IMG/VR virus record: IMGVR_UViG_3300035660_000025
Coordinates: 1 to 44,195 of that record
Source: a virus
Length of the DNA stretch: 44,195 nt
Direction: 5' to 3' (one strand)
The position numbers were made by a program, and so were the translations under genes. The notes under the pieces were generated by a model. That model was not told where the DNA came from, did not search any database, and saw only the letters and a program-made list of their open reading frames with translations. This document shows positions 19,656 to 28,378 of this stretch, in pieces. Positions within the stretch are counted from its first letter, which is position 1. The number at the start of each line of letters is the position of its first letter.

Positions 19656-22200
19656 TGCCTTCGACGAGGCTAAGGCCCGCATCGCCGCCGATCTCTCCGG
19701 CTACTTCCCCGAAGGAGAGCGGCGAGGCGACGACTACTACTGGCGGCGCCGGCCCGAGGACGACACGCCCTCCTGCCACCTGGTACCGGGCACCTACCAG
19801 GTCAAGGACTTCGGCGATTCCGAATACAGGGGTTCGGTGCTGGATTGCTACGCCGAGCAGCAGGGCCTCACCGCCAAGGAGGCGGTGGAGAAGGTGCTCG
19901 GCCGGCCCCTGCGCGAGAGCAAAGCCAAGCGCGATAAACCGGCGCCCGTGCTCCCGCTGCCGGCGCCAGCGCTCAAGGCGCTGAACGCCGTGGCCAGGAG
20001 CGATCAGGCGATCGAGCGTCATGGCCAGCCCGTCCGGGGCTGGACCTACCACGACGCGCAGGGCCAGCCGGTATTCTGCGTGGTGCGCTACGAACGCGCC
20101 GACGCCAAGATCGTGATCCCCTATTACTACGGCGCCGACGAGCGCTGGCACGAGGGCCAGCCCTACAAGGACGATCGGCCCCTGTACCGGCTGCACGAGG
20201 TCCTCAAGAGCAAACTCCCGGTGCTCGTGGTCGAGGGCGAGAAATGCGCCGATGTGCCGGTCGAGGGCTTCGTCGTCACGACCTGGCCGGGCGGGTCCAG
20301 CGCCGTCACGAAGGCCGACTGGTCGCTGCTGCAGAAGCGTGAGGTACTGGTCTGGCCCGACGCCGACGAGCCGGGCCTCAAGGCGGCCATGGCCGTCAAG
20401 CGCCGAATCCCGCAGGCCCGGGTGCTGCGCATCGAGGGCCGGCCGCAGGGATGGGACGTCGCCGACCTGGCCGAGGAGGGGGGCAACCCCGCCGCCTTCA
20501 TCGCCGAATGCCCGACCCGCGAGGTCGTCGAGGAGGCGGGCAACCGGCACTTCGCTCCCCTGGGCTTCACCGACTCGCACCACTGGTTCCTCATCAAGGG
20601 CCAGCGAGTGGCCATGGCCATCCAGCGCGGGGGATTCAATCAGAGCAAGCTCCTTGAGCTGGCGCCGCTCTCCTACTGGAGCACCAACCTCATGACTACG
20701 GATAGCGGCTCGGTGCGCTGCGCCGCCGCGCAGGACTACATCAGCGGCATCAGCGCCGAGGCCGGGCGCTACTGGCCGGAGTTGCTCCGCGGCGTCGGCG
20801 TCTGGCGCGAGAGCGACGGGCGGATCGTGGTCAACGACGGCAAGCAGATCGTGCTCCAGTCCGGCGAGCGCGTGAGCTATGAGGACCACCAGACCGGCGC
20901 CCACTACCTCAGCGCCGACGTGCACTTCGGCGAGCTGACGGGCGAGGCGGCCAAGGCCTACGAGGGCGCGCGCCTGCTGGAGCTGTTCGAGGCGCAGAAC
21001 TGGAACAACTCCGTCTACGCGCTCGTGGCGATAGGCTGGTCGCTGATCGCCCCTTTCAGCGGCATCCTCCACTGGCGACCGCACATCTGGATCAGCGGCC
21101 GCAAGAGCACGGGCAAAACGTGGGTGCTGGAGAACCTCATCCGCCCGCTGTGCGGGGCCTTCGCCTACAAGGGCTCGGGCAAGGACAGCGAGGCCGGCAT
21201 CCGCCGCAGCCTGCACACCGACGCGCGGCCCGTGGTCCTCGACGAGATGGAGCCGCTCGACCGCCGGGCGCAGGACAAGGTGACGGCGATCCTCGCCCTG
21301 GCGCGCAACGCCAGCTCCGACGGAAGCGAGTACATGACCATCGCCGGCCCCGACGGGGGAGTGCTGCAGTTCCGCATCCGCTCGTGCTTCTGCCTGGCCT
21401 CGGTGAACGTCCTGGAGCGCGGGGCGGCGATCGACAGCAGGATCACGCGCCTGGAGCTGCGGTCGCTGACCAAGGCCGAGGAGCAGGAGAAAGAGGCCCG
21501 GACCCGCGAATACGCGGACGTCCGCGCCGACCCGCTGCGATTCCTGCGGCGGACCTTCCACGCGCTCCCGCGGGTGCTCGAGGACGTCGACTTCCTCAAG
21601 CGCGATCTCCTGGGCCAGCTCGGCGACATGCGCCAGGTCGACCAGATGGCGCCGATCCTCGCCGCCTCATGGGCCGCGCTCTCGGAGGAGAGCATCCGCG
21701 GGGAGGCCGGCCAGCGGTGGATCACCAAGCAGTTCGACGGTCTGGCCGCGCTCGTCGAGGAGACCGTCGAGGACGAGGACCGGGTGATCGAGCACATCCT
21801 GGGTGGCCAGGTCGTGACCGACGACCGAACCGCGCGCACCGTCGGCGAGTTGCTGCAGGTCGCTGACCATCTCGATGCCCCGGAGTCCGTGGCGAACCTG
21901 CTGGAGCGGACGGGTCTGCGGCTAATGAAGAATAGCAGCGGCGACACGGTGCTGGCGGTGAGCGCGCACAGCGACCAGATCGCGCGGATCCTCGCCGGGA
22001 CCCCCTACCAGCAGGGGTACGACGCGCAGCTCCGGCGCCACCCGCTCTGCGTGGACACGGGAGCGGCCCGGCAGGTGCGCGTCGCCGGGGTGAACACGCG
22101 CTGTCGGTGCCTGGACTGGGAGCGCTTCAAGGCTCGCTACATGAGCGAGGGCGGGCGAGATGAGAGTCAACCGGATTTATGGGAGGGCACAAAGATATGA
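19648..22200 (+). CDS. Primase-helicase (Toprim plus SF3/DUF927-type ATPase)
   Basis: 850 aa with a TTG start (GGAGA 10 bases upstream) overlapping the previous gene. Residues 1-110 form an N-terminal domain with a CHLVPGTYQVKDFG motif. Toprim follows: VLVVEGEK with Glu196 and WPDADEPG with Asp238/Asp240. The middle and C-terminal part is an ATPase with Walker A GRKSTGKT (484-491) and VVLDEMEPL as Walker B. DUF927-type proteins of this kind prime and unwind DNA at phage origins. It is the core replication gene, followed by a VRR-NUC nuclease and helicases. Confidence 0.85.
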   Translation: MSSAFDEAKARIAADLSGYFPEGERRGDDYYWRRRPEDDTPSCHLVPGTYQVKDFGDSEYRGSVLDCYAEQQGLTAKEAVEKVLGRPLRESKAKRDKPAPVLPLPAPALKALNAVARSDQAIERHGQPVRGWTYHDAQGQPVFCVVRYERADAKIVIPYYYGADERWHEGQPYKDDRPLYRLHEVLKSKLPVLVVEGEKCADVPVEGFVVTTWPGGSSAVTKADWSLLQKREVLVWPDADEPGLKAAMAVKRRIPQARVLRIEGRPQGWDVADLAEEGGNPAAFIAECPTREVVEEAGNRHFAPLGFTDSHHWFLIKGQRVAMAIQRGGFNQSKLLELAPLSYWSTNLMTTDSGSVRCAAAQDYISGISAEAGRYWPELLRGVGVWRESDGRIVVNDGKQIVLQSGERVSYEDHQTGAHYLSADVHFGELTGEAAKAYEGARLLELFEAQNWNNSVYALVAIGWSLIAPFSGILHWRPHIWISGRKSTGKTWVLENLIRPLCGAFAYKGSGKDSEAGIRRSLHTDARPVVLDEMEPLDRRAQDKVTAILALARNASSDGSEYMTIAGPDGGVLQFRIRSCFCLASVNVLERGAAIDSRITRLELRSLTKAEEQEKEARTREYADVRADPLRFLRRTFHALPRVLEDVDFLKRDLLGQLGDMRQVDQMAPILAASWAALSEESIRGEAGQRWITKQFDGLAALVEETVEDEDRVIEHILGGQVVTDDRTARTVGELLQVADHLDAPESVANLLERTGLRLMKNSSGDTVLAVSAHSDQIARILAGTPYQQGYDAQLRRHPLCVDTGAARQVRVAGVNTRCRCLDWERFKARYMSEGGRDESQPDLWEGTKI

Positions 22201-22616
22201 GCGGCGAGCACGGCATGGTCGGCTACCTGGTGGACGTGGAGTGCACGAGACGCGGCTACAGAGTTTTCCACAACAGCGTCGGGCGCGCCTGGCTGGGACA
22301 CGTCACCGAGGAGTTCATGGTCACCGGCAAGCACGGCCCTGAAAAGAGCATCGAGCTTTTCGGCGCGCACATGATCCCTTACGGTTTGTGCAACGGATCC
22401 AGCGACCGCATCGGTTGGCGACCGGTAAAGATCAGCCCCGAGATGGTAGGCATGACCATCGCGCAGTTCGTCGCCATAGAATGCAAAACTCCGGCCTATG
22501 ACAAGTGCAGCGAGCAGCAGAAGAACTTCCTCGGTCAGGTGGCGAAGGCCGGTGGGTTGGCGCTGATCGCGCGTCGGCGCGGCGTAGAGCTGGAGCTGGA
22601 GGAAGTAAAACCGTGA
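22197..22616 (+). CDS. VRR-NUC domain nuclease
   Basis: 139 aa from the ATG overlapping the primase stop (ATGA; GGGAGGG 9 bases upstream). The compact PD-(D/E)XK nuclease fold is recognised by the region QFVAIECKTPAYDKCSEQQK, where Glu and Lys of IECK are catalytic, followed by NFLGQVAKAGGLALI. An earlier RRGYRVFHNS segment completes the core. VRR-NUC proteins in phages are thought to resolve or trim branched replication intermediates. Confidence 0.8.
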   Translation: MSGEHGMVGYLVDVECTRRGYRVFHNSVGRAWLGHVTEEFMVTGKHGPEKSIELFGAHMIPYGLCNGSSDRIGWRPVKISPEMVGMTIAQFVAIECKTPAYDKCSEQQKNFLGQVAKAGGLALIARRRGVELELEEVKP

Positions 22617-22840
22617 GCAATGATACCGCCACTGTTTCCTTCACAGTGACAAAAGCCCGGCGCGCCGAGATGGACGCCTACGCGCTGGAGAAGGGTTTCC
22701 GCACGGCCAGCGATCTTGCCCGCTATGCCGTGGTCCAGCACATGCATCAATATCCAGCACGGAAAACAAAAAGAAATGTCAGGGCTGTACAGCCCAAAGC
22801 GCAAGAGAAGGATTCTGAGGGGGTTAGCAATGCCGATTAA
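22613..22840 (+). CDS. Ribbon-helix-helix protein
   Basis: 75 aa, GTG overlapping the previous TGA (GTGA). TATVSFTVTKARRAEMDAYA and FRTASDLARYAVVQHM give the strand-helix-helix layout of RHH DNA-binding proteins. The C-terminal tail is basic and polar. Third RHH gene in the genome and a further candidate ligand for the TGTAGCAG repeats. Confidence 0.6.
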   Translation: MSNDTATVSFTVTKARRAEMDAYALEKGFRTASDLARYAVVQHMHQYPARKTKRNVRAVQPKAQEKDSEGVSNAD

Positions 22841-22988
22841 GACGATTCTGACTTGTGACGGCTGCGGAGCGCACATCGAACTGGATGGCCCATATCACGT
22901 GATCAAGGAGCAGATGAAGGCCAAGGGCTTCCGTAACGTCAAGGAAGGTGAAGCCTGGAAGATCAAGTGCAGAGAGTGCAGGAAATGA
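22830..22988 (+). CDS. Small zinc-ribbon protein
   Basis: 52 aa. Two CxxC pairs (CDGCG near residue 9 and CREC at the end) bracket a short beta/helix region, typical of a zinc ribbon. It overlaps the end of the RHH gene by 11 bases and is coupled to the next gene by ATGA. Function unknown. Confidence 0.65.
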   Translation: MPIKTILTCDGCGAHIELDGPYHVIKEQMKAKGFRNVKEGEAWKIKCRECRK

Positions 22989-23185
22989 TCTCCGAGGAGA
23001 CCCATGAGAAATGGCACAGAGCCGTGGCCTGCCTCTTGGAAAATGGCGACCCGTACCTCAACGAATGGGAAGCCGAATTCCTGGACAGCATAAGCATCCG
23101 GCTGGCAAATAATCTTGATCTGACATTCAAACAGTCAAGCATCCTCTACAAACTCTGGCATCGCGTGGAGGAGAAAGTCGGATGA
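22985..23185 (+). CDS. Conserved-looking small phage protein
   Basis: 66 aa. The core EWEAEFLDSISIRLANN and LDLTFKQSSILYKLWHRVEE resembles small proteins seen in several early phage regions, but I cannot assign a function. Start ATG overlaps the previous stop. Helical throughout. Confidence 0.65.
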   Translation: MISEETHEKWHRAVACLLENGDPYLNEWEAEFLDSISIRLANNLDLTFKQSSILYKLWHRVEEKVG

Positions 23186-23421
23186 CCGACCATCGCGCCG
23201 CCTTGATCGCCCACGTATGGGCCTGGGACCAGGTAGCCGTCGACCGCAAACTCCCGCCCGAGGTTCGTCGCGGAATCTGGCGCGTGCTCGATGCTCTCTA
23301 CGACGACATGCCGATCGTGCGCACACCGGGCTATCGGGAGCGGCTGCGAGAGGTGCTGGCAGGGATGAAGCAGACGGAGGGCGTGATCGCGGTGAGGAAG
23401 GAGCTGGGGCTTGAGGGTTGA
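23182..23421 (+). CDS. Hypothetical protein
   Basis: 79 aa starting MTDHRAALIAHVWAWDQVAV. Helical, with a charged C-terminus (VIAVRKELGLEG). ATGA-coupled to the previous gene, and its last 11 bases overlap the TTG start of the helicase-methyltransferase. No family recognised. Confidence 0.6.
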   Translation: MTDHRAALIAHVWAWDQVAVDRKLPPEVRRGIWRVLDALYDDMPIVRTPGYRERLREVLAGMKQTEGVIAVRKELGLEG

Positions 23422-26086
23422 TTATCTGGATTTCCTCCGAGCGAAAATCCCCGCCACTTCGATGGACGGACCCGAGATCTCGCCCGGAGAAATCCATCCG
23501 GTACTCAAACCGCATCAGCGCGCGATCGTCCAGTGGGCAGTCCGCGGGGGTCGGCGCGGGATCTTCGCATCTTTTGGCCTTGGGAAAACCCTCATCCAGC
23601 TTGAGACGCTGCGCCTCATCCTCGCGCAGAAGAGCGGCGCGGAACTCATCGTGCTGCCGCTGGGAGTTCGGCAGGAATTCACGCGGGACGCGGCGATGAT
23701 CAGACTCAAGCCGAAGTTCATCCGATCCCCAACCGAGATCGAATCAGAACGGATATATCTCACCAACTACGAGACGGTTCGGGACGGGAAGCTTAATCCA
23801 GCCCTGTTCACGGTCGCGAGCCTGGATGAGGCTTCGGCATTACGCGGCTTCGGCGGCACCAAGACCTTCCGCGAGTTCATGCGGCTGTTCGCGCCCGTGC
23901 GCTACCGCTTCGTGGCCACGGCGACGCCCAGCCCGAATGAGTATATCGAGATCCTGTCCTACTCGGCCTTCCTCGGGATCATGGACGTGGGCGAGGCCAA
24001 AACCCGCTTCTTCAAGCGCGACTCAATCCAGGCCGACAAGCTCACGCTCCACCCGCACAAGGCCCACGAATTCTGGCTTTGGGTAGCGAGCTGGGCGCTG
24101 TTCGTGCAGAAGCCCTCGGACCTGGGGTTCTCCGACGACGGCTACGTGCTCCCGGAGCTGGACGTGCGCTGGCACGAGGTGGACAGCGACCATAGTACCG
24201 CGGGCGCCGATCGCGACGGCCAGGTGCAAATGTTCCGCAACAGCGCGATCGGCGTGACGAACGCGGCGCGGGAGAAGAGGGATACACTCTCATTGCGCGT
24301 CGAAAGGATGGTGGGAATTGTTCGATCGGAAAGCATACATGCAGGAGTGGTACCGGAAAAACAAGAAGACGGTGAAGGCTCGCGCCCGCAAGAACTATGC
24401 GGCCAACAGAGAGCGGAACCAGGAAAGGTCTCTGGCTTGGCAGAAGGCCAACCCAGAACGGTACGCGCAACTACAGAGAGACTACCGGGAAAGGAATCGC
24501 GAGAAAGTCAGGGCACGGAACCGGGATCACTACCGCAAGAACCTGAGGTCTCAGATCAAGAGCCGGGCGTTGAAACTCCGGAAGTATGGGCTGACCCAGG
24601 ATCAATTCCAAGACATCCTCGACGAACAGGGCGGCGGCTGCGCGATCTGCGGCAAGAGCTCCCGGATAGCCAGGATGGTAATCGATCACTCTCACAAGAC
24701 GGGGAAGGTGCGCGGGATCCTCTGCGGCCGATGCAACACGGCATTGGGACTCTTCTGCGACGATCCAGAGATGATGCAGGAGGCAGCGGAATACCTGATC
24801 AAATCGTCGTCTGGTGCGAACTCAACGACGAGCAGCGAGCGATAGGGAAGGCGCTGGAAGCGGAGGGAATAAGCTACGTTTCCCTCTACGGTGCCCAAGA
24901 CATTGAATACCGGGAGCAGTTGATCGAGGCGTGGCGGCGCCGTAAGGCCACCGTCTTTCTCACCAAGCCCAAGATGTACGGCGCTGGGGTAAATCTCCAG
25001 CAGTCGCACACCATGATCTATGTCGGAGTCGGGTATAAGTTCGCCGACTGGATTCAAGGCATTCATCGAATCTATCGCTTCCTCCAGGAGCACCCCTGCA
25101 CGGTGCACATCATCTACACGGAGGCCGAGCGCGAGATCCGGCGAACCCTGGAAGCCAAGTGGGAGCGCCACAAACAGCAGGCCGCGATCATGGCGGGGAT
25201 TATCCGGGAGTATGGATTGGCCGAGGCCGCGCTCACCTGGGCGCTGACCCGATCCATCGGCGTGAGTCGGCTGGAGCAGCACGGGAGGCTGTGGACCGCG
25301 GTCAACGCTGACTGCGTGCTGGAGACGCGCACGATGCCCGAGGCCTCGGTCGGATTGATCCTGACTTCGATCCCTTTCGCCACACAATACGAGTACACAC
25401 CGAGCTACAACGACTTCGGGCACACGGATGACAACGCGCACTTCTGGCAGCAAATGGACTATCTCACGCCCGAACTGCTCCGCGTGCTTCAACCCGGGCG
25501 CATGTGCGCGATCCACATCAAGGACCGGATCATCCCGGGCGGGTTATCCGGACTCGGCTTCCAAACGGTGGCTCCCTTTCACGCCGAGGCCATAGACCAC
25601 TTCCGCCGGCACGGGTTCGCCTATCTCGGCATGAAGACGATCGTCACGGATGTCGTGCGTGAGAATAATAAGACCTATCGCCTAGGCTGGACCGAGCAGT
25701 GCAAGGACGGGAGTCGCATGGGCGTCAGGATGCCGGAGTATTTGCTGTTGTTCCGCCGGCCGCCGACCGACAACTCCGATGGCTACGCGGATGTTCCGGT
25801 ATTGAAGGCGAAACCGCTGTGCGACGACCATGGGACGCCAGCGCCGTTCGACTCGCGCCAGAACTGGAAGCACCCCGTACCCGGCACTGGCTATTCCCGC
25901 GCCCGCTGGCAGATGGACGCGCACGGCTTCAGCCGGTCCTCGGGCAATCGCCTGCTGACGAGCGAGGAGCTGGCGGAACTGCCCCATGAGGCGCTGTACA
26001 AGCTATGGCGCGATCGGTCATTGGCCAATGTCTACGACTTCGAGGAGCACGTCGCGATAGCCGAGGATCTGGACCATGGGGAGTGA
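23411..26086 (+). CDS. SF2 helicase-DNA methyltransferase fusion, carrying an embedded endonuclease gene
   Basis: 891 codons from TTG (AAGGAG 7 bases upstream) to an in-frame TGA. Residues 30-290: first RecA-like domain with FASFGLGKT (52-60), DEAS and ATATPSPN. Residues about 305-460 come from the inserted endonuclease DNA read in another frame. Residues 463-620: second helicase domain with an IQGIHRIYRF motif. Then a methyltransferase half with motif IV TSIPFATQYEYTP. The missing methyltransferase C-terminus continues in the same frame after the stop (26087-26446), so the full gene is 23411-26446. Such fusions are thought to modify phage DNA; this copy looks compromised. Confidence 0.8.
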   Translation: MRVDYLDFLRAKIPATSMDGPEISPGEIHPVLKPHQRAIVQWAVRGGRRGIFASFGLGKTLIQLETLRLILAQKSGAELIVLPLGVRQEFTRDAAMIRLKPKFIRSPTEIESERIYLTNYETVRDGKLNPALFTVASLDEASALRGFGGTKTFREFMRLFAPVRYRFVATATPSPNEYIEILSYSAFLGIMDVGEAKTRFFKRDSIQADKLTLHPHKAHEFWLWVASWALFVQKPSDLGFSDDGYVLPELDVRWHEVDSDHSTAGADRDGQVQMFRNSAIGVTNAAREKRDTLSLRVERMVGIVRSESIHAGVVPEKQEDGEGSRPQELCGQQRAEPGKVSGLAEGQPRTVRATTERLPGKESRESQGTEPGSLPQEPEVSDQEPGVETPEVWADPGSIPRHPRRTGRRLRDLRQELPDSQDGNRSLSQDGEGARDPLRPMQHGIGTLLRRSRDDAGGSGIPDQIVVWCELNDEQRAIGKALEAEGISYVSLYGAQDIEYREQLIEAWRRRKATVFLTKPKMYGAGVNLQQSHTMIYVGVGYKFADWIQGIHRIYRFLQEHPCTVHIIYTEAEREIRRTLEAKWERHKQQAAIMAGIIREYGLAEAALTWALTRSIGVSRLEQHGRLWTAVNADCVLETRTMPEASVGLILTSIPFATQYEYTPSYNDFGHTDDNAHFWQQMDYLTPELLRVLQPGRMCAIHIKDRIIPGGLSGLGFQTVAPFHAEAIDHFRRHGFAYLGMKTIVTDVVRENNKTYRLGWTEQCKDGSRMGVRMPEYLLLFRRPPTDNSDGYADVPVLKAKPLCDDHGTPAPFDSRQNWKHPVPGTGYSRARWQMDAHGFSRSSGNRLLTSEELAELPHEALYKLWRDRSLANVYDFEEHVAIAEDLDHGE
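24318..24845 (+). CDS. Endonuclease VII/HNH-type nuclease embedded in the helicase-methyltransferase gene
   Basis: 175 aa, TTG start, read in the +1 frame relative to the host gene. The N-terminal half is a long basic helix (DRKAYMQEWYRKNKKT...). The C-terminal domain has CAICGKSSR, IDHSHKTGKVRGILC and CNTALGLFCDDP, the Cys4 zinc site and DH...N residues of recombination endonuclease VII family nucleases, many of which are homing enzymes. The insert is about 460 bp between helicase domains 1 and 2; the end of this gene reads into resumed helicase sequence. There is no room for an intron core. Confidence 0.9.
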   Translation: MFDRKAYMQEWYRKNKKTVKARARKNYAANRERNQERSLAWQKANPERYAQLQRDYRERNREKVRARNRDHYRKNLRSQIKSRALKLRKYGLTQDQFQDILDEQGGGCAICGKSSRIARMVIDHSHKTGKVRGILCGRCNTALGLFCDDPEMMQEAAEYLIKSSSGANSTTSSER

Positions 26087-26101
26087 CTGCCGGCGACGTT
26101 C

Positions 26102-26446
26102 ATGTTGTTCCCGCCTCACTCGTGGCATCCGGATGTCTGGAGCGACGTTGCGCGCATGCGGATGCTCAACAGCGCTCAGGCTGCGGCCGGGCGCGAGATG
26201 CACCTCTGCCCCCTACAGTTCGATATTGCGGATCGCGCCATCCTCCAGTTTTCGATGCCCGAGGAGACGGTGTTCGATCCCTTCGCCGGAATCATGACCG
26301 TGCCCTACTGCGCTGTGCGACTCGGCCGGAAAGGGATCGGGATCGAGCTCAACACGCGGTATTACGAGGATGGGATCTGGTATTTGCGCGCGGCCGAGGA
26401 AGAAATCATGGCGCCGACGTTATTCGATCTGGAGGGAGTATGCTGA
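26102..26446 (+). pseudogene. C-terminal part of the DNA methyltransferase after an in-frame TGA
   Basis: The frame of the helicase-methyltransferase continues past TGA 26084-26086 as LPATFMLFPPHSWHPDVW... through the AdoMet-binding motif I DPFAGIMTVPYCAVRLG and ends at 26446. This is the essential C-terminal half of a beta/circularly ordered methyltransferase, in which motif I follows motif IV. From ATG 26102 it could be translated as 114 aa, but no good ribosome site precedes it. A CGA-to-TGA change (family sequences tend to have Arg there) would create the stop. Confidence 0.75.
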
Positions 26447-27903
26447 CGCTCCGCCCCTACCAAATCCAAGCCCTCGATGCCATCCGCTCCGCCATGCGCG
26501 ACGGCGCGCACGCGCCGCTCTATGTGCTGGCCACCGGCGCCGGCAAGACCCTGGTATTCGCCGAGATCGCCCGCAGCGCGGCCGCTCGCCATAACCGCGT
26601 GCTGATCGTCGTCCACAGACAAGAGATCCTCGCTCAGACGCTGGCCAAGCTCCACGCACTGGGCGTGACCAGTGGGCAGATCGCGGCGGGCCGACCTATG
26701 ACTCTGGACACCGTGCAGACGGCCATGGTGCAGACCCTCGTGCGCCGCCTGCAACACGTGCGCCGGCCGGACCTCATCATCCAGGACGAGGCGCATCACG
26801 TCACCTCGGACAACTCCTGGGGCCGCGTGTTCCGCTATTGGCGGGAGGTCCCGCGTCTCGGCGTGACGGCGACGCCCGAGCGGCTCGACGGCGTGGGTTT
26901 GGGCCACAACTTCGACCGCTTGATCTTCGGCCCGAGCATGGCCGAGCTCATCGCCGGCGGTTTCCTCAGTTATCCCGTCCTCTACCGCCCGCCCGAGGAG
27001 ATCATCGGCGCCTACCATGTTAAGCGTGGCGACTTCGACACCGGCGAGCAGCAGCAGGTGATGAGCCGCCGCAAGATCGTCGGCGACGTGATTGACCACT
27101 ACCGGCGCCACATGGAGGGCCTTCCGGCGATCTGCTTCTGCGTGAGCGTGGAGCACTCGCGGCTGATGGCCGAGGAGTTCACCGCCCGCGGGTACCGCAG
27201 TCAGGCCGTCTACGGGAACATGCCTGACGGCGAGCGCGAGGATGCGCTCAGAGGCCTGGCCTCCGGGCAGGTGCAGGTGATCACCTCCTGCGACCTGATC
27301 TCGGAGGGCTTCGACACGCCGGCGGTCGCGGGGGTGATCCTGCTGCGGCGCACGATGAGCCTAGGACTCTACCTCCAGCAGTGCGGGCGCAGCCTGCGGC
27401 CATTCCCGGGCAAGAACAGGGCCGTGATCCTCGACCACGTGGGCAACTACTATCTCCACGGGCACATCCTGATCGAACGCAAGTGGAGCCTCGACAGCGG
27501 CCGGCGCGACCCGCGCCGCGAGGAGCCGCCGACCACGACGACCTGCCCGAAGTGCTACGGCATCTGGCCGGGCCGGCCGCGGCAGTGCCCCGAGTGCGGC
27601 TACAGCTTCGCCGAGGAGCAGGCCCCGCGCAAAGGCGCTAAGAGCTTCGCGGTGATCCGCGCCGAGCTGATCGAGGCCGGTGCGGATCCCGGGGATGTGG
27701 AGGCGCTGGCGGCATTCCTGGCCCGGGCCCAGTACATGAATCCGCAGCAGCAACAGCGGGCAATGTGGGGGAAGGCCTACGAGTTGGCGGCGCTGGGCGA
27801 GGAGGGCAAGCGGAAGCTGGACCGCCTGCGGGAGGCGGTCGGGTACAGGCGCGGGTGGACGCGCTTCGTGTGGACTGAGGTGATGAGGAGGAGAGCGAAT
27901 TGA
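26440..27903 (+). CDS. DEAD/DEAH-box SF2 helicase with zinc finger
   Basis: 487 aa from ATG 26440 (GGAGGG upstream, overlapping the preceding stop). Motif I ATGAGKT, motif II QDEAHH, motif III VTATPERLDG, and in the second domain SEGFDTPAV and a QQCGRSLRPFPGK motif VI. A CPKC...CPEC zinc ribbon (about residues 370-390) and a C-terminal helical domain follow. This layout matches phage SF2 helicases related to the type III restriction/UvsW group that unwind branched DNA in replication and recombination. It sits beside YqaJ and RecT. Confidence 0.88.
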   Translation: MLTLRPYQIQALDAIRSAMRDGAHAPLYVLATGAGKTLVFAEIARSAAARHNRVLIVVHRQEILAQTLAKLHALGVTSGQIAAGRPMTLDTVQTAMVQTLVRRLQHVRRPDLIIQDEAHHVTSDNSWGRVFRYWREVPRLGVTATPERLDGVGLGHNFDRLIFGPSMAELIAGGFLSYPVLYRPPEEIIGAYHVKRGDFDTGEQQQVMSRRKIVGDVIDHYRRHMEGLPAICFCVSVEHSRLMAEEFTARGYRSQAVYGNMPDGEREDALRGLASGQVQVITSCDLISEGFDTPAVAGVILLRRTMSLGLYLQQCGRSLRPFPGKNRAVILDHVGNYYLHGHILIERKWSLDSGRRDPRREEPPTTTTCPKCYGIWPGRPRQCPECGYSFAEEQAPRKGAKSFAVIRAELIEAGADPGDVEALAAFLARAQYMNPQQQQRAMWGKAYELAALGEEGKRKLDRLREAVGYRRGWTRFVWTEVMRRRAN

Positions 27904-28139
27904 GCAAGCGCCGCATGAGCCGCGCCGAGTGGCTCGAGCTGAAGAGGCTCAAGGACGAGATCCGGGGCCGCCCGCTCGCGCCGGCGCCGTCGGAGCTCCG
28001 GCACATCACGAGATATGAGAACAGGTCCGGGCCGCCGGATGGATTCGCCGCAGCCATGGCGATGATGGCGGCGATCATCATGCGCGGGAGGATCCGCAGG
28101 AGCTCCGACTTCTGGGGACCGGTCAGGAGAAAAATATGA
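27900..28139 (+). CDS. Small basic protein
   Basis: 79 aa from a TTG start overlapping the helicase TGA. Arginine-rich (MSKRRMSRAEWLELKRLKDE) with an Ala/Met-rich helix near the end (AAAMAMMAAIIMRGRI). The stop overlaps the next ATG. No family recognised; the track of coupled starts supports translation. Confidence 0.55.
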   Translation: MSKRRMSRAEWLELKRLKDEIRGRPLAPAPSELRHITRYENRSGPPDGFAAAMAMMAAIIMRGRIRRSSDFWGPVRRKI

Positions 28140-28378
28140 GCAAGAACGGGACCTATATCCAATTTGTCGAGGACGCGCCAGCGGTAAAAACGAATCGCTG
28201 GGAAGTCGTGACGCTCCCAGGCGGCGTCGTGATCGGCCGTATCGCATGGTATGGGTCATGGCGGAAATACTGCTTTTTCCCAAGAGAAGAAACTGTCTAT
28301 GAGCAAATCTGCCTCCGCGAGATTGCCGATTTCTGTGAGAACGCGACAGCGGCATACAAGAAGGCGAAGGCTGCATGA
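28136..28378 (+). CDS. Hypothetical protein
   Basis: 80 aa. A beta-rich protein with TNRWEVVTLPGGVVIGRIAW and an aromatic/basic strand (YGSWRKYCFFPREE), ending in a basic helix. ATGA overlaps link it to both neighbours. Function unknown, probably a small accessory of the recombination genes. Confidence 0.65.
   Translation: MSKNGTYIQFVEDAPAVKTNRWEVVTLPGGVVIGRIAWYGSWRKYCFFPREETVYEQICLREIADFCENATAAYKKAKAA

Noticed and set aside
19642-21561. Long minus-strand frame of 639 codons opposite the primase-helicase
   Set aside because: It is a shadow of a GC-rich gene, with low-complexity Ala/Gly/Leu/His/Asp composition and no start signal, while the plus-strand frame carries clear Toprim and Walker motifs.
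24318-24845. Group I intron or intein around the endonuclease
   Set aside because: The insert is about 460 bp and is filled by the nuclease frame, leaving no room for an intron core. No intein splicing motifs are visible, and the nuclease is not in the host frame.
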